From Aporrectodea caliginosa (taxonomy: Eukaryota; Annelida; Clitellata; Crassiclitellata; Lumbricidae), in NCBI GenBank assembly GCA_020284085.1, contig JACEVL010000103.1, positions 174,001 to 238,000 on the forward strand: a stretch of 64,000 nt of DNA, in the 5' to 3' direction. Made by a program: the position numbers and the translations under genes. The notes beneath the pieces are model-generated. The model saw only the letters and a program-made list of their open reading frames with translations. It was not told the DNA's origin and ran no database searches. Positions 1 through 13,342 of the stretch are shown one piece after another (positions within the stretch are counted from its first letter, which is position 1; each line of letters begins with the position of its first letter).

Positions 1-180
1 CCGATACGCAGCGTTGCCATTGGCCGCAACAAAAACGGGCGCGCTGCCTGATTAAACGCACGCTATGACGTAAAATGAACGCGGACTATATATTTGTAGA
101 GGTAACTGCTTCATAAGACGCATTATAGGATACTAGATGGATATAGTAAAAAACTTTGTTTTTACGGGTTGTATTTTATT

Positions 181-440
181 ACATCCTGCCATGCTTGTGC
201 CACCATGTCTTCAGCATGCACAAAAACTGGCTCGTCACCTCGCTTTACTTTCAAGTTATTTGGTTTCAGTTGCAACGTGAATGTTCATAAAGCCAAACAC
301 ATAACGGTTTCCCTCAGGGTAGGAGAGTGACAATTTCAAAGGAGACAATCAAACTGAAATCAGCGTAGTCTGTTTGGACATTGAAGTATTCTTAACGAAT
401 ATTTTACCAGTCTATACTGAACAACCTTCCACCGTAATCG
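181..440 (-). repeat. Diverged copy of the 37230-37440 segment
   Basis: Shared blocks include CCTGCCATGCTTG, ACTGGCTCGT, AAAGCCAAACACATAAC, TTTCCCTCAGGGTAGGAGAG, CAATTTCAAAGGAGACAAT and GTCTGTTTGGAC. In this copy the reading frame open in the other copy is broken by stops and shifts. The repeat is either a gene remnant or an unknown mobile element. Confidence 0.7.
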
Positions 441-852
441 GGAATGTTTGTTGGTCGTTTCGTTTCACGTACACAAAAATTATGTGATATGCATTGACCA
501 ATTGCGTAGAGGGCGTGATTCTAGTCCCAAGTATAGGCTCACGTAGGGCGTGACTGTATCCACGACTTTATCTTTTTATACCTTGGTCTGTTTGGTAGTG
601 CACTGGATGTGTAATTCAATGATTGCGATTCGAACCTGCTGAATGGACTCCGTGTAATGACCCCAGACAAGTTGTTCGCACAGGTTAGGGTCACGCTTCT
701 TGAATTTAGGAAAGCAGGTAAGTAAGTTGGAATGAAATATCTGAAGTAAATCCTATACTGTTGGCATTGTGTTGTTGTTGCAGGTGGTAGCCGAAGCAAG
801 GTGCATGGTCTGCCAGAGGCCTACTCCATTGGATTCCGTGGATGCATTCAGT

Positions 853-1346
853 CAGTGGCGGCTCTAGACTTTTGCAACAGGGGGGGCCACGGGGGGGCCG
901 GGGACACAGATGGAGGGGCCAGTCTATTTTCGTCGAAAGTGAGAATGGTCACGAGAGACCTGTATAACATCTTCCCCAAAAAGTTGACGACCGGGGGGGG
1001 GTAGCAAGTGTTGACATTTTTTTTTTCGAGGGGGGTAGTAACAAGACTTACCAGAATAATTTTTCGAGGGGGGTAGTAACAAGAGTTTTACCAGAAAAAT
1101 TTCTCCTCCTGAATCATGCCGATCTACCCTTCACACCTTTTAATTTTAATTGTAATAACATTTCTAGCATTTCTGGTGGAGGCCCCTATGTAAACAAGTA
1201 GTAAGTAACACCTTTGAAAATATCAAAATTAAATTATACCATATTTCATAATATTTTGGACTAAAATTTGGGGGGGCCACTGGGGGGCCACAGACTCAGT
1301 TGGGGGGGGCCCTGGCCCCCCCTGGCCCCCTGTAGAGCCGCCACTG
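853..1346. mobile_element. hAT-type MITE (CAGTGGCGGCTCTA family)
   Basis: A 494-bp element with inverted ends CAGTGGCGGCTCTA and its complement, flanked by the 8-bp duplication CATTCAGT (845-852 and 1347-1354). G-runs lie just inside both ends. CAGTGGCGG is a typical hAT terminus. No coding capacity. Confidence 0.9.
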
Positions 1347-1354
1347 CATTCAGT

Positions 1355-2589
1355 ACGTGAAGGTAAATGACCAGATGCTGAGTCTCGTCGAAGACAGAGA
1401 GAACCGAGGAGCAATTTCCTTCTGCAGCGCTTAGAATGGACGATGCCAACTGGATGAAAGAAGAGGAATAGAAGGAAGAGGAGGAGGAAAATGCAACGCT
1501 TGACTGTCTTTCTTGCGATCAATTCGTTCATCCTTTCTCAAAGTCTACGATGCTATCGTTATGGTTAACACGTCTTCAAGTGAGGCTGCGTTTTTTGGGT
1601 CCTTTTGATTTCAGAAGAGACTTCAGATTTCGTAAGAGGCACCTGTTATCGTTGTAACTCTCCTCTATTTGTCATTTTATGAAATCAGATGAACCCGAAA
1701 ACGCAGCCAAAGGTTCAGAGTAATTTGCTAGAATAGTTAACGAACGTTGAAACTGACAACTTGTAGCAACGTTTTTCCTCGTACCAAAATATTCATGATA
1801 AATAATTATTTATTATGCAAACTGTCATTCCACCGTCGGAGATATCGTGTGACAATGTGTCGTCGTGTTTTTGACGTCAGAAGAACTGTGAATAGTTATA
1901 ACTTCGTCTTCAGTGAGTCGGTGAAATGTGCAAAATTGTCTCATTTCAGATATTAATACTCAAAGGTACTCAACAATTTCCTGTGCTCATGATGTCTCTT
2001 CTCTAAATGTTCCACATGTTTTTGAAGATTTGAATAGAATTATGCGTATACAAACGAAATATGTGGATAATTAGAAATATCATTAATTACAATATTAATT
2101 TCATTATTGGGTTAGATGATAGTTTTGTGACTGGACTGTTGATCATAAGGTTTGGGGCTACATGTATATAATACATTTCCATAATTTACATAATTTATGT
2201 GTAAATTTGTATAATATCATAATTTGCATGTAAATAGAAAGTTTAGAAACCATCTTTGAAGACGGAATTTTCTCGATTTAGCCTAAAGGCTTTCTGAATA
2301 CGCCATAGAAAAAATGTTTCGAGTATCGTCACTTTTTTCGATAGACAGAAACTAGGCTAAACAGGCAGCAAAGTCATTACTAACTTACTTTAAGGACTCC
2401 CGCTATTCTATCGGAGTCTGGTGCGGCCATATTTATGCAGTGATCGGTCGCAGTTAGTCAAAAGGTGAAGTTTACTTCAAATGACGTTCAAACGGGGTCA
2501 ATTATTGTCTTGGTCGCTCGCCGCTTAAGATGACGTCATGTAATTGTCGTCATGTAATAATACAACGGGTGAGAGTACGACGGACGGGG
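1355..2589. other. Gene-free 3' flank of the SUMF2-like gene
   Basis: No coding signal on either strand. A TTTATT at about 1808 would be AATAAA on the gene strand but lies about 780 bases past the stop, so the polyadenylation site is unsettled. Confidence 0.5.
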
Positions 2590-5119
2590 TCAGAGTTCAT
2601 CTGCGAGCTGGCCCGTCTGACGAAATGACCCGACGACCCCTGACAGAATCTGCTTGACCTTGTACTCCCAGGTGTCGACGAGACGATGTCGAACGATCGG
2701 TTTCGGAGGTTCACGGGCATTCTCACTGCATCGAAAGCCAAGGTTGGCCGCACTGTAGATCGGCAACAGACCTAGTCTACATAGACGGATAACAACACAT
2801 CAACTACGGTTATTACACAGTACTTTATACGAACTTAAGGATGTTATGCCAAATGGGGGCACAGGTGAGGAAGAGGTCTATAAGATTGGCCAGTTTGCTA
2901 GGATATTATATGAGAGTTCTTTCTTCCTTTCTTTATTTTGTGCACTTAGTATAATGTGCTCAAGGTCAGTAAATCTTTCTCCGAGGCGCGGGAACTTGTG
3001 CACTTGATAAGTTGTCTAGAGTTATTAAAATGTCTGCTCGGCTTGTTCAAAATCGTTGAATGGTAGATACCGTAGATCCAGCGACTACCGAATAGGTGCC
3101 GTTCCATACGTTTTTCTACTATTCTTAATTAATGTTAAGTCCCTGAGGGATCATATGTACTTAGGGGAATAAAAAGAAATAAATATAATAATATAATAAT
3201 TATTTAAAAATAATAATAATTGGACTCCATTCGTAGCACTTGGCAGTTTCGAAGTACCAAGCATCAACAGATAGCCTTATTAGGAGGTCATTGATGCCTA
3301 CTCCGTTGAAGTACTTATGTATAGGCCCTAATCAAAGGGGATGGGTTGTATAATGCCAAATGGAGGCAAAGGTGAGGGAGAGGCCATTTTTCGGATGGAT
3401 GACCTCCTTAGGTCCTTGGATTAGCCGTGTATGGTGTACCTGGCTGAATTTCTGACTTCGTGTCCGAAGAGTCCGTCGTAGAGGTCAAGGTAGGATCCGC
3501 CCTTGACGGTGTATTCGGGGTTCTCCGGGTCATTAGCTACTCTCGGTATGGTGAAAACGGTTGACGTCCACTCCCAGACGTTGCCAATCATATCGTACAA
3601 TCCTACAATTCATTCATTCGGCGTTCAATCATTCGCATTTATTCCTTTATTCGATATATTGCATTACCCGTATTTCAGGTTCGATGTCAGAGTACAAATA
3701 TGTTAATTGCTGCATTGAGCATAATTATTCATCGTTCCAGTTCCGAATTATTGATTTCATGAGACAATAATTAGAAGATAGACTTACAATAGATATTAGT
3801 TCAAGTCGAATTTCAATCGATTAGAATACATTACGTTATATCGTAGAAAGAAATTATAGTTTAGATTAAAGAATTGTGTTACTAGCATTTTTTTACCCGG
3901 CTTTGCCCGGGTTTTCCCCATGCGTAATTTTTAAAGGCTGCAACTGAAGTCTACTTACTTACTTACTATATATGCTGAAGGCTTCAAATATTTTAAATGT
4001 CCACATATCTGAATGGCAACGATATTTAGAGGTGAAAATAGTTTCCCCCATGTATTTGAATTTAATTACCTGTGCCTGCAGTGCTGCCCCGTTTAGCATT
4101 TGAATTTAATGTGTTTGTAAGCGACTTCGCATTTCAATTTAATGTCCGCTTACTGCACCACCTATTGAACGTTCTTCCATGTAGCTGTTGCGTAATCCAT
4201 CATGCCGCTTGATGGGTTTGAAAATCAACTAAAAATGTCCATATATCGGAACTGAAATTAAATTTTGAACTGAAAATAGTTGGGATCAGAACGTTCGTTA
4301 AAAACATTGCATCGGCAAAGAGTTGCAATGGCGAGTTTTTAGTTGAGATGACCTAGAAAATGGCCCTGGGAAATATCTTATTAGAAATTAACGGGCATCG
4401 TTATTGGTTGCGAGAAAACGGGCTTCACATAGATTTTAAGGCGCTTGAATAATTGACCACGTCGAAATTAAACATTTCCGTAGGCTATATCGGAATTTAA
4501 AGTAAATAATGAGTTGAAAATTATAGTACCGCACAGGTTATCTCTACCTTATTTTAGGCCTATTATTTGTTCCCCGAGCTAAATAATATAATAGTAGACG
4601 AAACTCCATCGTGTTCCATTACAGCGCTCGTAATTTTTCGGAACGGAGCCCGTGTTTTATTTCGATTGCGCCTAATTAATCCTCGAGTGACGTAAGACAA
4701 CATTTCTCTTACGTCACGCCGCTCAAGCGAGGTTAAAATGTGCGTATTAATGGACTCCGTTATTGGTATTAAGGTAGGCTCATAATTTTGAAGTTTAAAA
4801 TGTCTATATGTCAGCGTTTAAATAAAATTGCGAGCTGAAAATAGTCGCGTTGAAATAGACGTGGCGTAATAACGTTTCGTGCGATTTTTCAAATCGCTAA
4901 AGCGTTCCGTTTCGGAGCCTTTTGACAACAGACAAACAAACATAAGGAAGGACAACGTAAACAAACTAAGACTTATATTATAAGATTAACATGAGATTAT
5001 TACCGAAGTTGTTTTGTCTTCTGAAGGCGTCGACTGGTGACAGACCATCGTACCCGTCCTTCGCCAAATTAAAGTCAGGAAATCGACCCTGAAGTACATC
5101 AGCAAATCTTTATTAATTA

Positions 5120-5211
<92 letters not shown>

Positions 5212-5302
5212 GTTATTGTTGTTGTTGTGGTATACTAGTCATTGTATTAGCTATATTAGGCTATTAGTAGCATAATATGTATATAATATATATACATGTA
5301 GG

Positions 5303-5338
<36 letters not shown>

Positions 5339-8300
5339 ATTATTTATTTTTAAATATTCGTTTATTATCATCAATGCAGTTGTCAAACCGCAACCAAAGA
5401 TAAGTAATCACAGGATGGAGATAATAGGAAGAGAGCAGCAGCAGCAACAGTATAGGCCTATCAGATAACGTGTTTCAGTATATTTCAGCAATATATTAAT
5501 TTTCATCGTCGTCTTCATGTGCGACATCATGGTCTGTTCGGTTGCGCGTTCGATCCTTATAAGTGGAACAATTGAGGACTGGAGCCTATCCGGTGGAGTG
5601 GATTCCGTGCAACAGCCCTCCATCCCTTATACGTTCCACTTTAGGACTTGCATCATGGGACTAAACTTGTTCTTGTTTTCATTGTCATCTTGATCGTCAG
5701 TGAGCGAGTGAATGAGGAGTAAAATCAAATCAGATAAGATAGATTATACGTAGATGAATTCAAAAGAATTGTTCCGTCTGTAGAGTTACAATAAATCTCG
5801 CATCGTGCATCAATGACAGACTACATACCTGCCAAAGGTTTCCCCTCATGATTTCTGATTGGTTGCCCCAAGGGAATTTCGTATCTAACAAAACAAAATC
5901 AATCAATTAAACTAATAATTATAAATTCTGTTATAACGTAGGCCTAAGCCTGATCTTATAGTCGCTGAAGTAATTGCTAAATCTATAGGCCAACTGAAGA
6001 ATAAGAACAGCAGTCCGTTAAGCCAGCCCAGAAAGACATCCATGCATGGATTGGAATTTGGAAGTGTTGGCGACTTAATTTTCCTATCTTCGGCATAATG
6101 AAAGCGGGATGCCAGCCCTCTCGACCCCGCCGTCTGATATTGCAAATGTGTACGGTCAATGTACTCATGTATGAGTTTGCTACTGATCAGCATTATTCAG
6201 TAATTCTTTGTACATCTGTAAGTCTGTACATTATGTCCGTGTAAAACTTGATGCCTAAACTGTAAGCTATAAATTATTCTATGACCTATAGGTGCGCCCA
6301 AGGCTAATGACGCGCTTTCTACCTTTAACACTGTTTATGTTTTTTGACAACCTTAATAAGTTATCTGGACTTTGAGAACCCCGAACGACATTTTTAATTC
6401 AAGCAAAATTGCTTCATGTCTGTTTGTGTTTGATCTTAGACAGTTTCTTTTTCCTTCTCTCTCCATGGTTTACATAATAATAATATCCTCTGCACCATCG
6501 TTATTACGAGCAAACCAGATGAGAGGGAATTTTAAGGAGTTTTTGAGGAGCCTCTGCAATGGGTTGTGCTTAGGATCGAAAAGTGGGGAAGGCCGTGGAT
6601 TGGAGGGGCATCATGGTAAGATTTCTGGAAGAGATGAGATTTTTCTTATAACGTCAGATGGGCAGTAGATCAGATCAACTTAGATTAGTCACAAATCGTA
6701 TATATATATATATATATATATAAGCAGATTTAACTCTCCGAAATAAGCCACCACCAGTAGCCTGTATGCCTATGCAAATGGACAACCTCACGCACAGAGG
6801 ACTTGCGCTCTAACCAAATGTAGCTATTCTGGACAGCACTAACAGTAGGGCCTATACTAGAGTATTGAGAGTGTCTATATAGGCTTATAGGCCTACCATT
6901 GACGCCTCCTCTGGCAGCGAATTCCCATTCGTATTCGGATGGGAGTCGCTTCTGAGCCCAGATGCAGTAGGAGTAGGCATCGTGGAAACTGACGTGGACG
7001 ACGGGATAGTTCAGTTTGTCCTCGATCGAACTTCCAGGTCCAAACGGCTGCATAAACAAATCATTTGCATAAACAAATCATTTACATAAAAAATTATATA
7101 CATAGACAGATCATAATTATGCATAAACAATTCATTTGCATGAACAAATCATTTGCCTAAACAAATCATTTGCATAAACAAATCATTTGCATAGACAGAT
7201 CATATGAATGAAGAAATCATACTCATAAACTGCCATGGATGAGTCTATACTGCAATTCTGAGCTCGGATTGCCTGCTGCTGATGAACTTTCTGTATAGTG
7301 AACTTGAACATATCAGAGGTCAGCGCCTTTGCAAGGTTTCTAGGTGCGTTACATTATGTTCAGATGCACAAATAGGCAATAGTCTACATAAATGCATACA
7401 TACATCCAGATACATTATATCCATACGTATAGGTATAGACTGTAGGTCTACCTGGTTCCAGGTGGCGTTGCGTACAGCGTGCCAGAACGTTCCGTCTCTG
7501 TGTTTGAGGTTGGGATCGTGTCTGGCTCGGTCCGTCTTGTGTCGGATGAAGACCCAGCTGTAGCCCACGGTCTCCGCTTGTGTCACGTAGCGAGGCTTGT
7601 CCTGCTTGAACGCCCTGCAGCACATCCAGCATCGTATAACAGATATAATTATGGTGAATACCCTTAAGGTAATGTTTCATATTGTGGTCGCAGGGGGAGC
7701 AATAACGCATCCTGGTAAGTCATGGTATAGAAAGATATGTATGATAAGCTATGGTATCCTTGAAAGGTACATGTACCATTCCTTACTGCACGACACCATA
7801 CCAATACCATGTCGTACCACATATGATAACTTATTTTAGTAAGGTATAAGGCATCCTGGTAAAGTATGGCGTGGCAATGTAACCTAGTAAAGCAAAGAAT
7901 ACGGTATCATATGGCTAAACATATGGCGTAAACTATAGGCTACGTTATTTCGAAATGCATTAACAGCCCATGCATCGTTGAGCCGAAGAAGGGCGTTGTT
8001 GTTGCATCTGCAGTTGACAGAATCATCCGACACAGTTGACAACAACAGGTGTCGCCAATTCTTCGTCCTCAGCTGAACACGCATCATAAACGCCAACGAC
8101 TTAATCGGTCTAAACTTTGATTTTCTCATTATTTTGCTTGGATGAAGTATATAGTCTCGGTCAATATAATAGGCCTATATACGACTAACACAGATGAATG
8201 TTCATATATCACAGGATCGCCGTCTCCCTCACAGATAGCATGGCTTGCCGCAAGGACTCGGCCAATGTAAGGTCCGTATACACTTGCGTGGCGACCACTC

Positions 8301-10405
8301 AACGGATCTCGCCTGATAAATTCCGTGAAAACATGAGCAGGGTCGAAGGCATACGGTCGCTATATAAAGCCCTGTACATATTGCGTTTATTTAGGCTAAT
8401 CTGGCCAGCAGACGAACCAAACGAAGAACAGGAGTTGGAATCGGCGAAGGGATTTGGTCGCAGTGACGTGACGTATATGCTGAGTAGCCCCCCCCCCTGC
8501 ATAATACTGCGCTGGTAACACTAGTCTTGTCATGCGGATTCGAGCCTCCTATATAGGCCTACCTTGAGGCGGTGGCTGTGCACGGGGCACTCGAATAAGT
8601 CCTTAACTAATCGAATCGAATCAAATCCAGTCATTATATAGCGCCATTATCATAACATGCAGTCGATGGTCGCTTCAAGTTAAATTACAGCCGGGAATCG
8701 TAAGCTTATAGTCCGTTGGAGCAAATTGATGGCAATCCAGTAGGCCCATAGGCTAGGTCTGAGAACTGCCTGTCTTTACCGTCGGTTAGCAGGTTGAAAT
8801 GGTTATACAGAAGCACCACTCCACGAACTCCACAGCACAGTTATTGCTGAGTGTCATCGATATAGAAATTATAGATGCTTCGTCGTTCTACAGTGACGCT
8901 AAATATGGAAACAATAATAATAATAATTATCGCACAAGAATTAGCGCTGAATAAATCTCGAGATTACGACGCGAGATTACAAAATCTGGATAAAATAAAA
9001 ATAGGCTTATCTGCAAAGTTCTACAGTTACATCATCGACGCCTCTGAATTCTTGGGATTTTATTTTGTTCAGGGGGGTGTATGCTGGAGAAATGATCTCG
9101 AGGCAATGGTTACTATTACAACAAGGTAATAATCGATGTCCATTTGTAAGTAATAAGTTAATTGTTGAATGATCGAATTAAGAGCTTCTTACATGTATTC
9201 GGCGTTTGTTACTAGAAACCGATCGATCTTGAATGGTTTGACGCGAATGGCCTTCACCGGGTACTCTCCGGTCTTCAGCAGTTCACGATCATTCACTCCC
9301 ATCCGAAAACCACCTCCAGCCAAATGAACAAACGGAACTGAAACACACACACACACACACATCACACAGACAGTTAGTTACACAGGGACGAACAGCCATT
9401 CACAATAATATTATAAGCTATAACCACCACTGCATATAGCAGCCATTGCTATGGAATGCTATAGCCACTTAACTTTTCTTAATCATAATCGTAATGGTGA
9501 ACTTGCAATTTCTAATAGTATAAATCGCTTCAAGTGAAGCATCGTGATCAAACTCATTGAAATGCGGTGCACTGGCAAAAATATGAGTCATGAAGGCAAG
9601 GAAAGTGAAACGCGGCATGAGAAGTAGGCCTAATAAATTACGGAAAATACGACATAATATCTTTCCGTGAGGTTTATTTGTGTTGCATACGAGTAGGCCT
9701 ATGTGTGTTCCGCTATAACATTTTAGTGGCTTTCTTCATTTTAGATATTGATCTTCTTCAAGTTCTCTGCCCTCAGGCAGGTTCAAACCCTCTCAAATAT
9801 TAATAATTCTCTGCCATGACCTTTTCCCTTCAGTTTCCTGTATCCAATACGTCATAATCCAGTCCAGCAGCTTCCTCTCGTTCTCTTGCCCTATTCCGTT
9901 CTTCCGTCTAAGCTTATGATAGTTCTCAGGAGGGTGTCTCCTCTCAGTATATGTGACCAATCCACTTCCACTGTCTCCTTCAAACTTCGCATGCAAAATC
10001 CAATTTATCCCAGATGAATAAGAAACATCAAAACGATAATAAAAACGGCCGACGGACATGCGTCTGTCTTGCAGGCCGATTAGAGGGTAGGGGTCAGGGA
10101 AATGTCTAAAACTTCGCCTGCCCCGGAGCCCGCATTGGCTCTCGACGCCCATGCTGTCTTGTTGGTATAATATTTCGACGATTGCATTTATATATTATTG
10201 CAATACATGCATCGGAAAGAAAGAGCAATGTGCCTTGGTTTTCTTACTTACTTTTGTCTTCTTCCGCTTCTTCTTCGGTCTTTTCCGTTCGATCTTTCGT
10301 TATGATCTTTCCTCGTCGTAGCTGATGTTCTTCGGAGACATGGATGAGACTGCAGAGGAGGGTGACCGACAGCCACAGCAGAAGCTCCAAGAAACTCAGA
10401 TTCAT
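2590..10405 (-). CDS. SUMF2: SUMF2-like protein (formylglycine-generating enzyme paralogue), 8 exons
   Basis: Exons on the minus strand are 10405-10252, 9337-9193, 7614-7452, 7047-6897, 5884-5829, 5088-5004, 3602-3440 and 2752-2590. All have AG/GT borders and matching phases; they total 1080 bases, 359 residues plus stop. Exon 1 gives a signal peptide ([20 protein letters not shown]) and a charged linker. The rest is one sulfatase-modifying-factor fold: [88 protein letters not shown] and NLGFRC. Active SUMF1 has two catalytic cysteines after GGSY; here the stretch reads [17 protein letters not shown] with none, as in SUMF2. The protein is therefore expected in the ER lumen without formylglycine synthase activity. 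It ends in ADEL, a KDEL-like ER retrieval signal. An upstream in-frame ATG at 10441 would add 12 mostly Leu residues. Introns hold repeats. The join of the last two exons is about 8 residues shorter than in human SUMF2 as I recall it. Confidence 0.9.
5115..5340. repeat. (ATT)n then (TA)n microsatellites
   Basis: A long ATT run (to about 5211) and a TATA run (about 5307-5335) in the intron between SUMF2-like exons 5088-5004 and 5884-5829. Confidence 0.95.
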
Positions 10406-10939
10406 TTCGATTTCCTTCAGATACAACAACAACAACAACAACCAGAAACACTGTCATTTCTGCGTAGATTAATGTCGCAAAATGTGAATGTGTGCAGAGC
10501 GATGGTCCAGAGGAGGTGGCTATCCGAGTTTTGAAAATCTAAAACCTAACCCTATATATGGCTAATGAATGAATAATGTGGATTCCCTAATGCAAGATCT
10601 GCGTGTTTGCATTAGAAAGCAGTTATTGCGTGCAGATAAGAGATAAATGAAGCGCACTAGTTTAAGTGTCTTGACATATAGGCCTACATCATCCAGGTGT
10701 GCTAAGAAAACGAGAGATTCAGGGTATTATATGCATACACAAAATAGTGTTTAACCGTTACTCGCTCTTCGCTACTGTACTCGGATAAGACAAACATATC
10801 CTACAATGTAATGCAATATAGGCCGAATGTAAATCTTAGAAAATTTCTCAGCGCCCAAAAAAGCCACGTCACGAGACCAGCCTAGTGACCGGCGCTTAAT
10901 TGCACTTCCTACATTTTAATGAGATGCATAGCCATCTAT

Positions 10940-11580
10940 AGCCATCATCATATAGATGGCGTCTTAGGGCTGTTCGGCGTTCTGTCTCATCTTCTGTTTT
11001 CACCACTCTGGTTCATGCTTTCATATGCTCCCGAATTGACTACTGTAATTCTCTTCTCATTGGTCTTCCTAAGGTTCGTCTTTCACCTCTTCAGTCGGTC
11101 CTAAATGCTGCCGCCAGGTTAATAGCACGCCTACCACGGCACTCTCACATTTCTACTTTCATGTTTGAACAACTGCACTGGCTTCCTCTCTCTGCTCGCA
11201 TTAAATTCAAAATCCTCATTTTAGTCTTCAAGGCACAAAGGGGTCTTGCCCCAAAATATTTAGCTGATGTATTACTCCGGCCTCTTTCAGCCTCCTCCCA
11301 TCGACCACTACGCTCATCAAACAGACTTGAGCTTCTAGTTCCTCATACTAGAACAGCTATGGCTCAGTCCCTGTCCTTTACCTCAATTGGCCCCTCTCTT
11401 TGGAATGTGCTGTCTCCATCTACTCGCTCTCGAATTCTAGCTAGTAACCTCTCTTCCACCTTTGCTTTCTCAAAACCTTTTTCTTCTCTCTGGCGTTGCG
11501 CTCTGGGAGCGCCTCTGATTGGTTCACCCTATGAGAAGCGCTTTATAAATGTTTGAATACAATACAAATACAATACAATA
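10940..11580 (+). mobile_element. LINE 3' fragment (CR1/L2-type RT C terminus)
   Basis: Translation shows YCNSLLIGLPKVRLSPLQSV, then NAAARLIARLPRHSHIS, then LHWLPLSARIKFKILILVFK, ending with SFTSIGPSLWNVL, the usual tail of a non-LTR reverse transcriptase ORF. A frame change near 11100 separates the parts. The 3' end GCTTTATAAATGTTTGAATA runs into ACAAT repeats. Confidence 0.85.
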
Positions 11581-11589
11581 TAGGCCCTA

Positions 11590-11865
11590 GTCGTCACTTC
11601 ACAGAGACAGACTTACAGGGATAAAGAGTGGGACAGGCAGACAGAGGGAGGATCGAAGGACCCGGAGAAGAGAGACGATGAGAAGACAGAAACAGGATTG
11701 ACAGATCTCCAGAGAGGAATGCTGGAAAGGAGGGAGACAAAAAGCGAGATGGAGGGGAAGAGGGTAAAGAGGGAGGGAGTAGAGAGAGGGAAGCAGAGCA
11801 GGCAGGCAGGGAGAAGAAGAAGAAGATAGGCAGGGATAGGAAGAAGTCAGAGGAATGAGAGGGGA
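11590..11865. repeat. Purine-rich low-complexity tract
   Basis: GAGA/GGGA-rich for about 270 bases. A complementary-type pyrimidine tract lies at 13960-14115. Confidence 0.85.
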
Positions 11866-12205
11866 GCAGGGCCGTATTAACTTAGGTGGAGGCCCCAGTG
11901 CACCGCCGTGGTGGAGGCCCATAGCACGCTGCAGGCCAGGCGCGGATGATGCATCAGGCAGCAGTTATAGGCTCACGAGTCACAACTCACGAATCAAGAC
12001 GAGTCGACTCCAACACATTCCAAAGAGTGGCAAAGACAGAGCTGTAATTGAAGCTTGGGTAATCTATCGTGTTAGCGTTCTAAATTATTCGCCCTTTGTA
12101 GCATTTTTATTTTTCATCAATCCAACTTCTACTTTGGCAAGAATATTTTTAATTAGGCTATTCAATACAGCTTCTATTTGAACAACAATTATTTTTCATC
12201 AATCC

Positions 12206-12378
12206 ATAGTATAGTGGTAACATCACTGGCGTGAAGAGCAATAGGTAGCGGGATCGCTTCCCGCATCCACTCAACCTATTCATTCGCGAGATGGCGCGTT
12301 GGTAAAATGAGATGTAGGACGTGATGGGCGCCTGCATGGCTGCCGAATACAGTTAAATTCAACTCCTGTACTTACTTG
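12206..12378 (+). repeat. tRNA-derived SINE (family 1)
   Basis: An A-box-like TAGTATAGTGGTAACAT and a degenerate B box in a tRNA-like head are followed by a 3' part ending TACAGTTAAATTCAACTCCT, shared with the copy at 57293. Confidence 0.65.
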
Positions 12379-12452
12379 TGATCATCCGTTCATACTGAAT
12401 TGTAATCATACTGCGTAATTGTCAGAATGAAAGATATTAGGCCCTAAACGAA

Positions 12453-12454
<2 letters not shown>

Positions 12455-12531
<77 letters not shown>

Positions 12532-12532
12532 A
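12455..12532. repeat. (ATT)n microsatellite
   Basis: An uninterrupted run of about 75 bases after the SINE at 12206. Other short ATT runs are at 59642-59690 and 59796-59835. Confidence 0.95.
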
Positions 12533-12869
12533 CTTCTATTTTATAGGCCTAAACAGCAATTATTTTTCATCAATCCAACTTGTATTTAGCGGCATCGAAT
12601 CTCATTGAGGTCTATAAAGACGACCTTGATGCATACTTAGGAAATGAGGGAGGGGCAAAAAATCGGTTAAAATCGCGTCATGTCATTTATGGACGGCCCC
12701 TTAGGCGAATAACAACAATACTGAAATACTTGATGTTGATTGATGGAGAAGTTCAATCTGGAACTAGTATTATAGTAATAATAGTCCCATATTCAATACT
12801 TCAATAATTGATGGAGAAAACAATACTGATAATAGGCTACTGATGACGTATATTTTAACAAACAACTTC

Positions 12870-12906
12870 TTTCGATGACGTCATCTTCTTACGATGACGT
12901 CATCTT
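12870..12906. promoter_or_regulatory. Two palindromic CRE/ATF sites (TGACGTCA)
   Basis: CGATGACGTCATCTTC and CGATGACGTCATCTTT lie 19 bp apart (cores 12876-12883 and 12895-12902). Both are full CRE palindromes with identical flanks, as if duplicated. No gene start was identified beside them; an A-rich stretch with open frames follows to 13253. Confidence 0.6.
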
Positions 12907-13342
12907 TGCATCGATTGTTTCTTGTCTATGGAGGATGTGAGACGAGATTATACAATTTGACAATTAGACAATGATTTGAACAGAAAGTAATCGAAAATCG
13001 TCTATTTGAAGCAGTAAAAATGCGAAATTCAACGAAGCCAGTTAAAGAAGAAGACGCTAAACGAACAAGAATCGTATGTTCGACACGCAATTGCCGTTTC
13101 GAACAGAAAATCTTCAAAAATGTCAACAAGAAAAGTTTAAATTCGAAGTTTCGTCGAAATAACTGCATTTTGAAGACGCAAACAGACCAACGATCGAATG
13201 ATCAACAAGAATGGCATTTCAAACAGTCGAACTGTCCATCAGAAAAGAGTTAAAACAGACAGAAAGATATCTGGACCATTGCTTGCAGGCGACATTCACT
13301 TAAGGTAAACCTCACATGAACAATCTTTAACAGTCACTGACC

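Noticed and set aside
8198..8518. 106-codon open frame in a SUMF2-like intron
   Set aside because: It lies between two well-joined exons, matches nothing in the protein and has no splice borders.
11161..11556. 131-codon frame as a host gene
   Set aside because: Clear LINE reverse-transcriptase C terminus with a LINE-type 3' tail.
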